A DNA stretch of 6,235 bases from CAZWMK01 sp964635065 (GTDB taxonomy: Bacteria; Pseudomonadota; Alphaproteobacteria; Sphingomonadales; Sphingomonadaceae): contig CAZWMK010000121.1 in assembly GCA_964635065.1 (NCBI GenBank), positions 1-6,235 on the forward strand. The letters are read 5' to 3'. This document shows positions 1-5,837 of this stretch, in pieces (the first letter of the stretch is position 1; every line of letters begins with the position of its first letter). The position numbers were made by a program, and so were the translations under genes. The notes below the pieces were generated by a model that worked only from the letters and a program-made list of their open reading frames with translations, ran no database searches and had not been told where the DNA came from.

Positions 1-474
1 ATCCGCGACAAGATGGCGATGCTCAACGAAGTCGGCCTTGGCTATATCAAGGTCGGCCAGCAGGCGACGACGCTGTCGGGCGGCGAAGCGCAGCGGGTGA
101 AACTGGCGAAAGAACTGTCGCGCCGCGCCACCGGCAACACGCTCTACATCCTCGATGAGCCGACCACGGGCCTGCATTTCGAGGATGTCCGCAAACTCCT
201 CGAAGTCCTCCACGCGCTCGTCGCGCAAGGCAACAGCGTCGTGGTGATCGAACATAATCTGGAGGTCATCAAAACCGCCGACTGGCTGATCGACCTCGGC
301 CCCGACGGCGGCGACAAGGGCGGCACCATCGTCGCTACCGGCACGCCGGAGGACGTCGCCGCAGAACCCTCGAGCCACACGGGGTTTTACCTCAAGCCAC
401 TGCTCGCCGCGCAACCGGCGGCAGTGGTGGAAAAGGTGGCGGTGAAGAAGCGGGGGAAGAAGGCCGCAGTGTAA
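1..474 (+). CDS. uvrA: UvrA, excinuclease ABC subunit A (C-terminal part, 5' truncated by window edge)
   Basis: This is the last 157 codons of the damage-recognition ATPase of nucleotide excision repair, which loads UvrB onto damaged DNA in the cytoplasm. The reading frame is open from base 1, so the gene begins outside the window. The fragment carries the end of the second ABC ATPase domain. The signature LSGGEAQRVKLAKEL is encoded from base 73. The Walker B strand LYILDEPTTGLH has its Asp at 154 and catalytic Glu at 157. The H-loop VVVIEHN has its His at 253-255. The segment ADWLIDLGPDGGDKGG that follows is typical of UvrA rather than of ABC transporters. The protein ends in a Lys/Ala/Val-rich tail, as many alphaproteobacterial UvrA proteins do, and stops at TAA 472-474. 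Composition is GC-rich like most of the window. No clear terminator hairpin follows in the 43 bases before the next gene. Confidence 0.97.
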   Translation: MRDKMAMLNEVGLGYIKVGQQATTLSGGEAQRVKLAKELSRRATGNTLYILDEPTTGLHFEDVRKLLEVLHALVAQGNSVVVIEHNLEVIKTADWLIDLGPDGGDKGGTIVATGTPEDVAAEPSSHTGFYLKPLLAAQPAAVVEKVAVKKRGKKAAV

Positions 475-517
475 GCCCTACTAGCTGACACATAATAATA
501 CTCAGAAGGGATAAGGC

Positions 518-1369
518 ATGAATTTCGTATCGCTCGACGTCGAAACAGCAAATCCCAACATGCGTAGCATATGTCAGATCGGTTTAGTTCAATTTGAAAA
601 TGGAAAAGAAGTTCGATGCGAAAGCGTTCTAGTCAATCCAAAAACATGGTTTGATCCATACAACGTTGCAATCCACGGAATCGATGAGGATACTGTACGC
701 GGCGCTAAGGTCTTTAGCGAACTACACGAATGGCTTCACAGTTGGACCGCAGGGAAAATTGTTGTTAGCCACACTCACTTCGATCGCGTTGCTCTTGCAC
801 AAGCGTGCAGCGCATACTCGCGTCCAGCCCTAGATTGCACGTGGCTCGATAGCGCACGCGTCACTCGCCGCGCGTGGCCGCAATTTTCCCGCAGTGGCTA
901 TGGCCTCTCCAACGTCGCAGCCCACTGCGGCATTACATTCAAGCATCACGACGCCCTAGAAGACGCCCGTGCAGCCGGCTTAGTTTTGTTACGCGCCATT
1001 GAAGAGACAGGCCATGACATTACTGAATGGTTGAAGCGAGCGAACCGCGCGATAAGCAGTGGTGAAGCTATCCGACGGACTGGCGATGGAGACGGCGCAC
1101 TCACTGGCGAAGCTATTGTATTCACTGGCGCGCTCCAGATAATCCGTAGAGAAGCAGCTGATCGTGCTGCAGAGGCCGGTGCCGATGTTCTGCCAGGGGT
1201 CACTAAGAAAACAACGATGTTGGTCGTTGGTGATCAAGACATTGCAAAGCTTAACGGTCACGAGAAAAGTTCAAAACACATGAAGGCAGAAGCACTTATT
1301 GCTGATGGGCACCCCATACGCATAATAGGAGAAACCGACTTTATGGCACTCAGCGCAATTACCGACTGA
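518..1369 (+). CDS. DEDDh 3'-5' exonuclease with C-terminal BRCT domain (DnaQ-like)
   Basis: The 283-residue protein has two domains. Residues 1-165 form a DnaQ/RNase T-type exonuclease fold. The metal-binding acidic residues are visible: D7 and E9 in SLDVET (Exo I), D89 in SHTHFDR (Exo II), and H144 with D149 in HHDALED (Exo III, the HxxxxD spacing of the DEDDh subgroup). Residues 195-278 resemble the BRCT domain of NAD-dependent DNA ligase, with IVFTGAL, a charged helix, AGADVLPGVTKKTTMLVVGD and a closing GETDFMAL. All catalytic residues are present, so the enzyme is probably active on DNA or RNA ends. The BRCT domain suggests recruitment to DNA or a partner. An AGAAGGGA ribosome site at 504-511 sits 7 bases before the ATG, which supports this start. 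Codon use is unlike its neighbours (AAA, ATA, TTA and AGT are common). Bases 541-600 hold 23 G+C of 60, against 44 of 60 at 1561-1620, which suggests transfer. Its biological role (repair, phage-derived or defence) is unknown. Confidence 0.9.
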   Translation: MNFVSLDVETANPNMRSICQIGLVQFENGKEVRCESVLVNPKTWFDPYNVAIHGIDEDTVRGAKVFSELHEWLHSWTAGKIVVSHTHFDRVALAQACSAYSRPALDCTWLDSARVTRRAWPQFSRSGYGLSNVAAHCGITFKHHDALEDARAAGLVLLRAIEETGHDITEWLKRANRAISSGEAIRRTGDGDGALTGEAIVFTGALQIIRREAADRAAEAGADVLPGVTKKTTMLVVGDQDIAKLNGHEKSSKHMKAEALIADGHPIRIIGETDFMALSAITD

Positions 1370-1399
1370 TAAGCTGTAGCGATCCACCTTTCCTACACA

Positions 1400-1414
1400 T
1401 AACCATATGGGTTA
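1400..1414. promoter_or_regulatory. Short inverted repeat TAACC-ATATG-GGTTA
   Basis: A perfect 5-base inverted repeat (1400-1404 and 1410-1414) around a 5-base centre lies 11 bases upstream of the ATG at 1426, in the 56-base gap after the exonuclease gene. It could be an operator for the next gene or a weak hairpin. It is not followed by a T run, so it is not a convincing terminator. Five-base arms can occur by chance, so support is modest. Confidence 0.3.
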
Positions 1415-1425
1415 CATTCCCCGGC

Positions 1426-1944
1426 ATGACCCATGCCGACACCCCCGCTTTCACTCCCGTTCCCGTCCGGCCGCGCCATGATGGCTGGACGCCCGAACGG
1501 CAGGCGCTGTTTCTGGAAACATTGGCCGATACCGGCTGCGTCAGCGATGCCGCCGCCCGCGTCGGGCTGTCGGTCGAAAGCGCCTATCGCCTGCGCCGCC
1601 GCCGCGACGCCGCGAGTTTCGCCGCGGCGTGGGAGGGTGCGCTCGCGCATGGCACGCGCCGCCTTGTCGATCTGGCGTTCGAGCGGGCGATTGCGGGCGT
1701 GGCCGTTCCCGTCTTTTACAAGGGCGAGGTGGTGGGCGAACGCCGCACCTATTCGGATAAATTGCTGATGTTCGCGCTGCGCCATCACGATCCGGTGCGC
1801 TATGGCGCGCTGGCGGGCATGATGCCGTTCCAGCCCGATGATCCGCGCGCCCGGCAGGCCGGGCTGTTCGACCGGCTGCTGGCCCGCCTGTTCCGGCGCG
1901 GCGCGGGCCGTGCGGCCGTGGAAAGTCAGGCGAAAGATGGGTGA
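1426..1944 (+). CDS. Hypothetical protein with a helix-turn-helix-like N-terminal region
   Basis: This 172-residue soluble protein is not assigned to a named family. Residues 21-60 (WTPERQALFLETLADTGCVS, then DAAARVGLSVESAYRLRRRR) look like a helix-turn-helix: a recognition-type segment, AARVGLSVESAYRLR, follows a short turn. This pattern is common in small phage terminase-like subunits and in stand-alone regulators. Residues 61-130 are helical, with a conserved-looking YKGEVVGERRTYSDKLLMFALRHHDPVRYG segment; in terminase small subunits a comparable part follows the DNA-binding helix. The tail (140-172) is Arg-rich and probably basic. The start has no clear Shine-Dalgarno sequence, and the ATG lies close behind an inverted repeat, so a very short leader is possible. 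GC content matches the host, unlike the gene upstream. No other phage gene is nearby, so it is more likely a resident DNA-binding protein than prophage. Function is unknown. Confidence 0.8.
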   Translation: MTHADTPAFTPVPVRPRHDGWTPERQALFLETLADTGCVSDAAARVGLSVESAYRLRRRRDAASFAAAWEGALAHGTRRLVDLAFERAIAGVAVPVFYKGEVVGERRTYSDKLLMFALRHHDPVRYGALAGMMPFQPDDPRARQAGLFDRLLARLFRRGAGRAAVESQAKDG

Positions 1945-1994
1945 CTTTCCTGAACTTCCGCTGTTCCGCATGGTCTGCGCGCCGCCAATCCGCC

Positions 1995-2112
1995 ATTGCC
2001 ATCGCCCCCTGCTTGCGCTTAGGAGCAGGGCAATCGTCAGGACCCGGTGCAAATCCGGGTGGCTCTTCCGGCCGCCGATCCGCCGGACAACATCCCACAT
2101 GCCCTGATTTTT
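1995..2112 (+). promoter_or_regulatory. Structured leader RNA of the SulP gene (candidate riboswitch or attenuator)
   Basis: The 207-base gap before the transporter holds several strong helices. CCCTGCT (2007-2013) pairs with AGCAGGG (2024-2030), and ATTG (1995-1998) can extend it with CAAT (2031-2034). ACCCGG (2042-2047) pairs with CCGGGT (2055-2060) around TGCAAAT, a 7-base loop resembling the T-loop of tRNA. TCCGGC (2067-2072) pairs with GCCGGA (2082-2087). GCCCTG (2101-2106) can pair with CAGGGC (2026-2031), which would displace the first helix and enclose the two hairpins. Five T residues (2108-2112) follow at once. Two exclusive states next to a T run suggest regulated termination or folding. 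A candidate RNA called sul1 has been reported upstream of sulfate permease genes in Alphaproteobacteria and this may be an example, but I cannot align it to that consensus from memory. The ligand is unknown. Confidence 0.5.
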
Positions 2113-2151
2113 GCGCCCGTTTGGCGCCATGTGCCTTGTTGGAACCTATCC

Positions 2152-3648
2152 ATGTCCTTTTCATTCAGCGCTTATCGTCAGCAATGGTTCAGTGGTGCAG
2201 CCTCGGCCCGCGCCGAGATTCTGGCGGGCATCGTCGTCGCGCTCGCGCTCATTCCCGAAGCCATCGGCTTTTCGATCATCGCGGGCGTCGATCCGCGCGT
2301 CGGCCTTTATGCCTCGGTCGCCATTGCCATCGTCATTGCCTTCACCGGCGGGCGCACCGGCATGATTTCGGCGGCGACAGCAGCTGTGGCCGTCCTTGTC
2401 GGGCCGCTGGTGCGCGATCATGGCGTCGAATATCTGTTTGCCGCCACCATCCTCATGGGGCTGATCCAGATTTTGGCCGGGCTGTTGCGGCTTGATCTCG
2501 TGATGCAGTTCGTGTCGCGCTCGGTCATCACCGGCTTTGTCAACGCGCTCGCCATCCTGATCTTCATGGCGCAGTTGCCGCAGCTGATCGGCGTTGGCTG
2601 GCAGACTTATGCCATGGTCGCCGCCGGGCTGGCGATCATCTATGGCGTTCCGCGCCTGACGCGCGCGGTGCCATCGCCGCTTGTCGCCATTCTCGTGCTG
2701 TCGGCGCTCAGCATCGGCCTTGGCCTGCCGGTCAACACGGTGGGTGACATGGGCAAGCTGCCCGAAGGCCTGCCGGGCTTTGCGCTGCCAGCGGTGCCGC
2801 TGACGCTCGATACGCTCAGGATCATCCTGCCTTATTCCGTCACGATGGCGGCGGTCGGGCTGCTCGAATCGCTGCTGACCGCGCAGATCGTCGATGACAT
2901 GACCGACAGCGACAGCAACAAGCGCCGCGAATGTGCGGGGCAAGGCAGCGCCAACATCGTCGCCGCGCTGTTCGGCGGCATGGGCGGCTGCGCGATGATC
3001 GGCCAGTCGGTGATCAATGTCACCTCTGGCGGGCGCGGGCGGCTGTCGACCTTTGTCGCGGGCGCTTTCCTTCTGTTCCTGCTGGCCGTGCTTGGTCCGT
3101 TTGTCGGCCAGATTCCGATGCCCGCGCTGGTGGCGGTGATGATCATGGTGTCGATCGGCACGTTCAGCTGGAACTCGATCGCCAATCTCCGCCGTCATCC
3201 GCCCACCTCGTCGGCGGTGATGCTGACGACGGTGGTGGTCGTGGTTGCCACGCACGATCTGTCGCTTGGCGTGCTGGCGGGCGTGTTGTTGTCGGGCATT
3301 TTCTTTGCCGCCAAGGTGCAGCGCATGTTCGCGGTCGAACGCACGCTGTCGGACGATGGCAGCCATGCCACCTATCGCGTGACCGGGCAGATTTTCTTTG
3401 CCTCGGTCGATCGTTTCACCCGTGCCTTTCAGGCCGAGGATGCGGCCAGCCATGTGCTGATCGACGTGTCGGCAGCGCATTTCTGGGATATTTCCGGGGT
3501 GGGCGCGCTCGACAAGATCATCGCCCGCCTGAAGCGCGAGGGGCGGACCGTCGAAGTGGTCGGCTATAACCGGGCAAGCGCCGATATCGTCGACCGCTTT
3601 GCGCTCCACGACAAGACAGGCGTGGAAATGGGGGTCGTACCGCACTGA
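2152..3648 (+). CDS. SulP-family inorganic anion transporter with short C-terminal STAS domain
   Basis: This 498-residue inner-membrane protein of the SLC26/SulP family moves an inorganic anion such as sulfate or bicarbonate. Residues 20-390 form the transport core of many hydrophobic helices. It begins with the family segment AGIVVALALIPEAIGFSIIA (25-44) and GVDPRVGLYAS. The conserved loop DSDSNKRRECAGQGSANI (252-269) matches the SulP DxxSNxEL-GQGxAN pattern. Residues about 405-485 are a compact STAS domain, with IDVSAAHFWDISGVGALDKI at 437-456 and the DxSG core at 446-449. The length fits the short bacterial YbaR/YvdB-like branch rather than longer plant types. I chose ATG 2152 over the in-frame ATG 2047 because the family N-terminus fits and the extra 35 residues would be encoded within the structured leader; a weak GGA lies 8 bases upstream. 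Substrate cannot be told from sequence. The leader suggests regulated expression. Confidence 0.93.
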   Translation: MSFSFSAYRQQWFSGAASARAEILAGIVVALALIPEAIGFSIIAGVDPRVGLYASVAIAIVIAFTGGRTGMISAATAAVAVLVGPLVRDHGVEYLFAATILMGLIQILAGLLRLDLVMQFVSRSVITGFVNALAILIFMAQLPQLIGVGWQTYAMVAAGLAIIYGVPRLTRAVPSPLVAILVLSALSIGLGLPVNTVGDMGKLPEGLPGFALPAVPLTLDTLRIILPYSVTMAAVGLLESLLTAQIVDDMTDSDSNKRRECAGQGSANIVAALFGGMGGCAMIGQSVINVTSGGRGRLSTFVAGAFLLFLLAVLGPFVGQIPMPALVAVMIMVSIGTFSWNSIANLRRHPPTSSAVMLTTVVVVVATHDLSLGVLAGVLLSGIFFAAKVQRMFAVERTLSDDGSHATYRVTGQIFFASVDRFTRAFQAEDAASHVLIDVSAAHFWDISGVGALDKIIARLKREGRTVEVVGYNRASADIVDRFALHDKTGVEMGVVPH

Positions 3649-3669
3649 GGTTGCGCGGGCCGGGACTTT

Positions 3670-3707
3670 CCTGCACCTTCCCGTCAAAAGCGGGACGGGG
3701 ATGCAGG
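3670..3707 (+). promoter_or_regulatory. Strong hairpin over the translation-start region of the downstream membrane-protein gene
   Basis: CCTGCA (3670-3675) pairs with TGCAGG (3702-3707). TT (3678-3679) pairs with G3700 and A3701, and CCCGTC (3680-3685) pairs with GACGGG (3694-3699). This leaves an 8-base loop and a two-base CC bulge, 14 pairs in all. No T run follows, so it is not a standard terminator. It would bury the purine-rich stretch and the ATG at 3701, and it ends just before the ATG at 3713. It could stabilise the SulP message end or limit translation of the next gene. Confidence 0.45.
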
Positions 3708-3712
3708 GCAGC

Positions 3713-4282
3713 ATGGCACAGGATGGCGGACGCGCGCAGGCGGCAACGGGCAGGCCGGGCCTGATCCATGTCAGCGTGGCGCGGGCGGACGATCTGTTCC
3801 ATGCCTTCGACCCCTCGCCGCTTGTCGGCCGCGATCTCGATGACGATGTCGAGGCCTATATCGTCGAAAGCGCGCGCGAACTGGGCGTGCGGCGCTTTGC
3901 GCTGCGGCTCGATATCACAGAACCAGCGCCCGACGATGCCGCCCCCGCCGCGCTGCGCCAGGCGATACTGGCCTATTTCGCCTATCGCCGCGACATGCAG
4001 GCGCGCCGCCTGCGGCTGTTGCTGCGCGAAGGGCGCACGGCGCTGGCGATGGGGCTTGGCTTTCTTGGCCTGTGCTGGGGGCTGGGACTTTTGACCATGC
4101 GCCTCGTGCCCGCGCCGTTCGGCGCCTTTCTGAATGAAGGGCTGCTGATCATCGGCTGGGTCGCCAACTGGCGGCCGGTCGAGATTTTCCTCTACGACTG
4201 GCGCCCGATGCGCAGGCAGCGCGACATTTTCGACGCGCTCGCGCACATGGCGATCGACATCCGCTGCGGCACAACAAAATGA
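3713..4282 (+). CDS. Uncharacterised membrane protein, two predicted C-terminal helices
   Basis: The protein has 189 residues from ATG 3713. Residues 1-108 look soluble: a first part with DLFHAFDPSPLVGRDLDDDVEAYIVESARE, then a likely amphipathic, Arg-rich helix (AYFAYRRDMQARRLRLLLRE). Residues about 110-133 are a clear membrane segment, and about 137-160 a second, ending in the striking WRPVEIFLYDWRPMRRQRD (153-171). I recognise this WRPxEIFLYDW pattern from uncharacterised bacterial membrane proteins but know no function for it. The start is ambiguous. ATG 3701 has GGGACGGGG directly before it but lies in a strong hairpin. ATG 3713 has AGGG 5 bases upstream. The open frame also extends upstream into the SulP gene, but the residues there do not look like a natural N-terminus. 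It lies 64 bases after the SulP gene and 22 before the NTF2-like gene, so co-transcription is likely. A role helping or modulating the transporter is only a guess. Confidence 0.8.
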   Translation: MAQDGGRAQAATGRPGLIHVSVARADDLFHAFDPSPLVGRDLDDDVEAYIVESARELGVRRFALRLDITEPAPDDAAPAALRQAILAYFAYRRDMQARRLRLLLREGRTALAMGLGFLGLCWGLGLLTMRLVPAPFGAFLNEGLLIIGWVANWRPVEIFLYDWRPMRRQRDIFDALAHMAIDIRCGTTK

Positions 4283-4304
4283 ATATCCACGGGAGGCGCC
4301 TGCC

Positions 4305-4820
4305 ATGACATGTCCACAACACGCCGCCACACTTGCCGATCTCCTCGACCGTGCCGCGATTTCCGACACGGTCCTGGCCTATGGCACCGGCGTCGACCGG
4401 CGCGACTGGGCGCTCTATCGTTCGATCTTCGCCGACGAGGTCGAGTTTGATTTCAGCACGTGGAATGGCTGGAAAACCCGCATGAAGGCCGACGACTGGG
4501 TTGCCGCCGTGCGCGAGACGCTGTCGGGTTTCGATGCCACGCAGCACAATCTCACCAACCATGTCATCACCCTTCATGGCGATACCGCCGACATCACCGT
4601 ACACATGACGGCGCGCCACTATCTTGTCGTCGACGGCGTCGGGCAGACCCAGATTCTGGGCGGCTTTTACCAGCACAAGCTGGCGCGCGCGGGGGCGCGG
4701 TGGCAGATCACCCATTGTTCGCTCGTCATCACCTGGATGGAGGGCGACATGGCGCTGTTCGACAAGGCAAAGGCGCTGGGACCGCGCGCCCGCGTCGATG
4801 TCGGGATGCAGGGTGTCTGA
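4305..4820 (+). CDS. NTF2/SnoaL-like protein (SnoaL-like domain 4 type)
   Basis: This 171-residue cytoplasmic protein has the cone-shaped alpha+beta fold of the NTF2-like superfamily. It contains an N-terminal helix LADLLDRAAISDTVLAYGTG, the segment VDRRDWALYRSIFADEVEFD (30-49), then beta strands HVITLHGDTADITVHMTARHYLV and GGFYQHKL-ARWQITHCSLVITWMEGD. D31 (in GVDRRDW) and H81 (in TQHNLTNH) occupy places that match the Asp-His dyad of LinA dehydrochlorinase and scytalone dehydratase-type members. It may therefore be a dehydratase, isomerase or lyase, but family members are very diverse and many have no assigned reaction. GGGAGG at 4291-4296 lies 8 bases before the ATG, a strong ribosome site that fixes the start. 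It is the last gene of the plus-strand group and converges on the metal-efflux gene with only 11 bases between their stops. Confidence 0.88.
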   Translation: MTCPQHAATLADLLDRAAISDTVLAYGTGVDRRDWALYRSIFADEVEFDFSTWNGWKTRMKADDWVAAVRETLSGFDATQHNLTNHVITLHGDTADITVHMTARHYLVVDGVGQTQILGGFYQHKLARAGARWQITHCSLVITWMEGDMALFDKAKALGPRARVDVGMQGV

Positions 4821-4831
4821 CGATAAGGCGC

Positions 4832-5788
4832 TCAGGCCGGGCGCGACGACAGGCGGCACACATCGCAGGTCGTGACCTCGACCGTGACATGGGCGAGGCC
4901 GGGGATATCTCTCAGCCGCGCCTTGTAGCTTTCGGCACTTTCGGGAGCATGGCCGACGACCTCGACGATGGCCGCCAGTGCGTCCGGCCCCAGCCGCCAG
5001 ACATGAAGGTCTGATACCAGCACGGCGCCATCCTGCTCCAGCCGGGCGCGGATGGCAGCGGCAACAGCGGGATCGGAAGCATCGGTCAGGACAAGGGCGG
5101 TGTCGCGCATCAGCCCGCGCGCCCAGTGCAGGATGACAAGCGCACCGACCACACCCATGATCGGGTCAAGCCATGTCCAGCCCAGCCAGCGTCCGCCCAT
5201 AAGGGCTGCGATGGCCAGCACCGAGGTCAGCGCATCCGTCAGCACATGGGCATAGGCCGCGCGCAGGTTGTTGTCGCCGCCCCCATGGTGATGATGGTGG
5301 CCGTGATGAGCATGGCCGTGGCCGGAATGCTCGCGATCGTGCAGCAGCCGGGCGCTCAGCAGATTGACGATCAACCCCAGGACCGCGACCAGCAGCGCCT
5401 CGTCAAAGGCGACCTGACCGGGGTGGACAAGGCGGGAGAGCGATTCCCACAGAACGCCAAGCGCAGTCAGGCCAAGAGCCAGCGCGGAGGCAAAGCCGAC
5501 AAGGTCGCCGATCTTGCCCGTGCCAAACGCAAAGCGCCGGTTTTCGGCATGTTTGCGGGCATAGGCATAGGCCGCCGCCGCGACGGCCAGTGCGCCCGCA
5601 TGGGTCGCCATGTGGATGCCGTCGGCCAGAAGCGCCATCGAGCCGGTCAACAGTCCCGCGATGATTTCGGCAACCATCATGGCGGCAGTCAGCGCCACGA
5701 CCCAGCGCGTCGCCCGTTCGTGCCGCGCATGGCCCGCCCCCAGAAAGACGTGACTGTGCGCGTGATCGGCAGGGCTATGCGGTTTCAT
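4832..5788 (-). CDS. dmeF: CDF-family divalent metal efflux transporter, DmeF type (probably Co/Ni)
   Basis: This 318-residue inner-membrane protein of the cation diffusion facilitator family exports divalent metal in exchange for protons. Six membrane segments are visible at about 28-48, 52-76, 94-116, 128-150, 178-197 and 205-224. The metal site of helix 2 is H59-xxx-H63 (ADGIHMATHAG), the HxxxH form seen in DmeF-like members instead of HxxxD. Helix 5 has H181-xxx-D185 (HVLTDALTS). A His-rich loop with ten His residues (154-168) lies between helices 4 and 5, and the N-terminus is also His-rich (H4, H9, H11, H13). Residues 235-318 form the cytoplasmic CDF domain, ending with an unusual C308-D-V-C311 pair. 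AGGAAGGA sits 4 bases before the start, at 5793-5800 on the minus strand. Cobalt/nickel specificity is inferred from family resemblance; zinc, cadmium or iron are possible. No DmeR-like repressor gene is next to it in the window. Confidence 0.92.
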   Translation of the reverse strand: MKPHSPADHAHSHVFLGAGHARHERATRWVVALTAAMMVAEIIAGLLTGSMALLADGIHMATHAGALAVAAAAYAYARKHAENRRFAFGTGKIGDLVGFASALALGLTALGVLWESLSRLVHPGQVAFDEALLVAVLGLIVNLLSARLLHDREHSGHGHAHHGHHHHHGGGDNNLRAAYAHVLTDALTSVLAIAALMGGRWLGWTWLDPIMGVVGALVILHWARGLMRDTALVLTDASDPAVAAAIRARLEQDGAVLVSDLHVWRLGPDALAAIVEVVGHAPESAESYKARLRDIPGLAHVTVEVTTCDVCRLSSRPA

Positions 5789-5837
5789 GCCGTCCTTCCT
5801 ATCGCAATTGCCGCAATGCGCCTATATCTGCTGCATC
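5789..5837. promoter_or_regulatory. Divergent promoter region between dmeF-like gene and rarA
   Basis: The 49-base gap must hold at least part of the promoters for both divergent genes. It contains the palindrome GCAATTGC (5804-5811) overlapping TTGCCGCAA (5808-5816), and CGCAAT occurs directly repeated at 5803 and 5812. TATATC (5823-5828) ends 9 bases before the rarA ATG and could be a -10 element on the plus strand. A matching -35 is not clear. The ribosome site of the minus-strand gene occupies 5793-5800. The palindromes may bind a regulator, but no known metal-regulator box is recognised. Confidence 0.4.

Noticed and set aside
475..1425. Mobile-element ends flanking the AT-rich exonuclease gene
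   Set aside because: No matching direct or inverted repeats were found by eye in the two flanking gaps, so no element boundary can be claimed.
2026..2070. tRNA or tmRNA piece, suggested by the T-loop-like hairpin
   Set aside because: No matching acceptor stem, anticodon arm or CCA end can be found around it.
2030..2110. Cobalamin riboswitch, suggested by GGTGCAAATCC
   Set aside because: The CCCGC-CACTG type core and other conserved boxes are absent, and the downstream gene is an anion transporter.
2047..2151. Upstream in-frame ATG that would lengthen the SulP protein by 35 residues
   Set aside because: The extension lies inside the structured leader, has no transporter-like sequence, and family members begin close to the MSFSF start.
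1393..2164. Two long minus-strand open frames opposite the HTH-like gene and SulP leader
   Set aside because: They overlap each other and the plus-strand gene, have low-complexity Arg/Pro/Ala composition and no recognisable motif.
2161..3714. Long open frame (517 codons) on the minus strand opposite the SulP gene
   Set aside because: Its translation is rich in Arg, His, Gln and Asp with no domain, as expected from the antisense of a GC-rich membrane-protein gene; the plus strand encodes a clear SulP protein.
3518..4369. Minus-strand open frame opposite the membrane-protein gene
   Set aside because: Shadow frame: no domain, and the plus strand has ribosome sites, a membrane protein and tight gene spacing.
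5279..5330. CATGGTGATG-like repeated pattern, considered as a DNA repeat
   Set aside because: It simply encodes the His-rich loop of the metal transporter on the minus strand.
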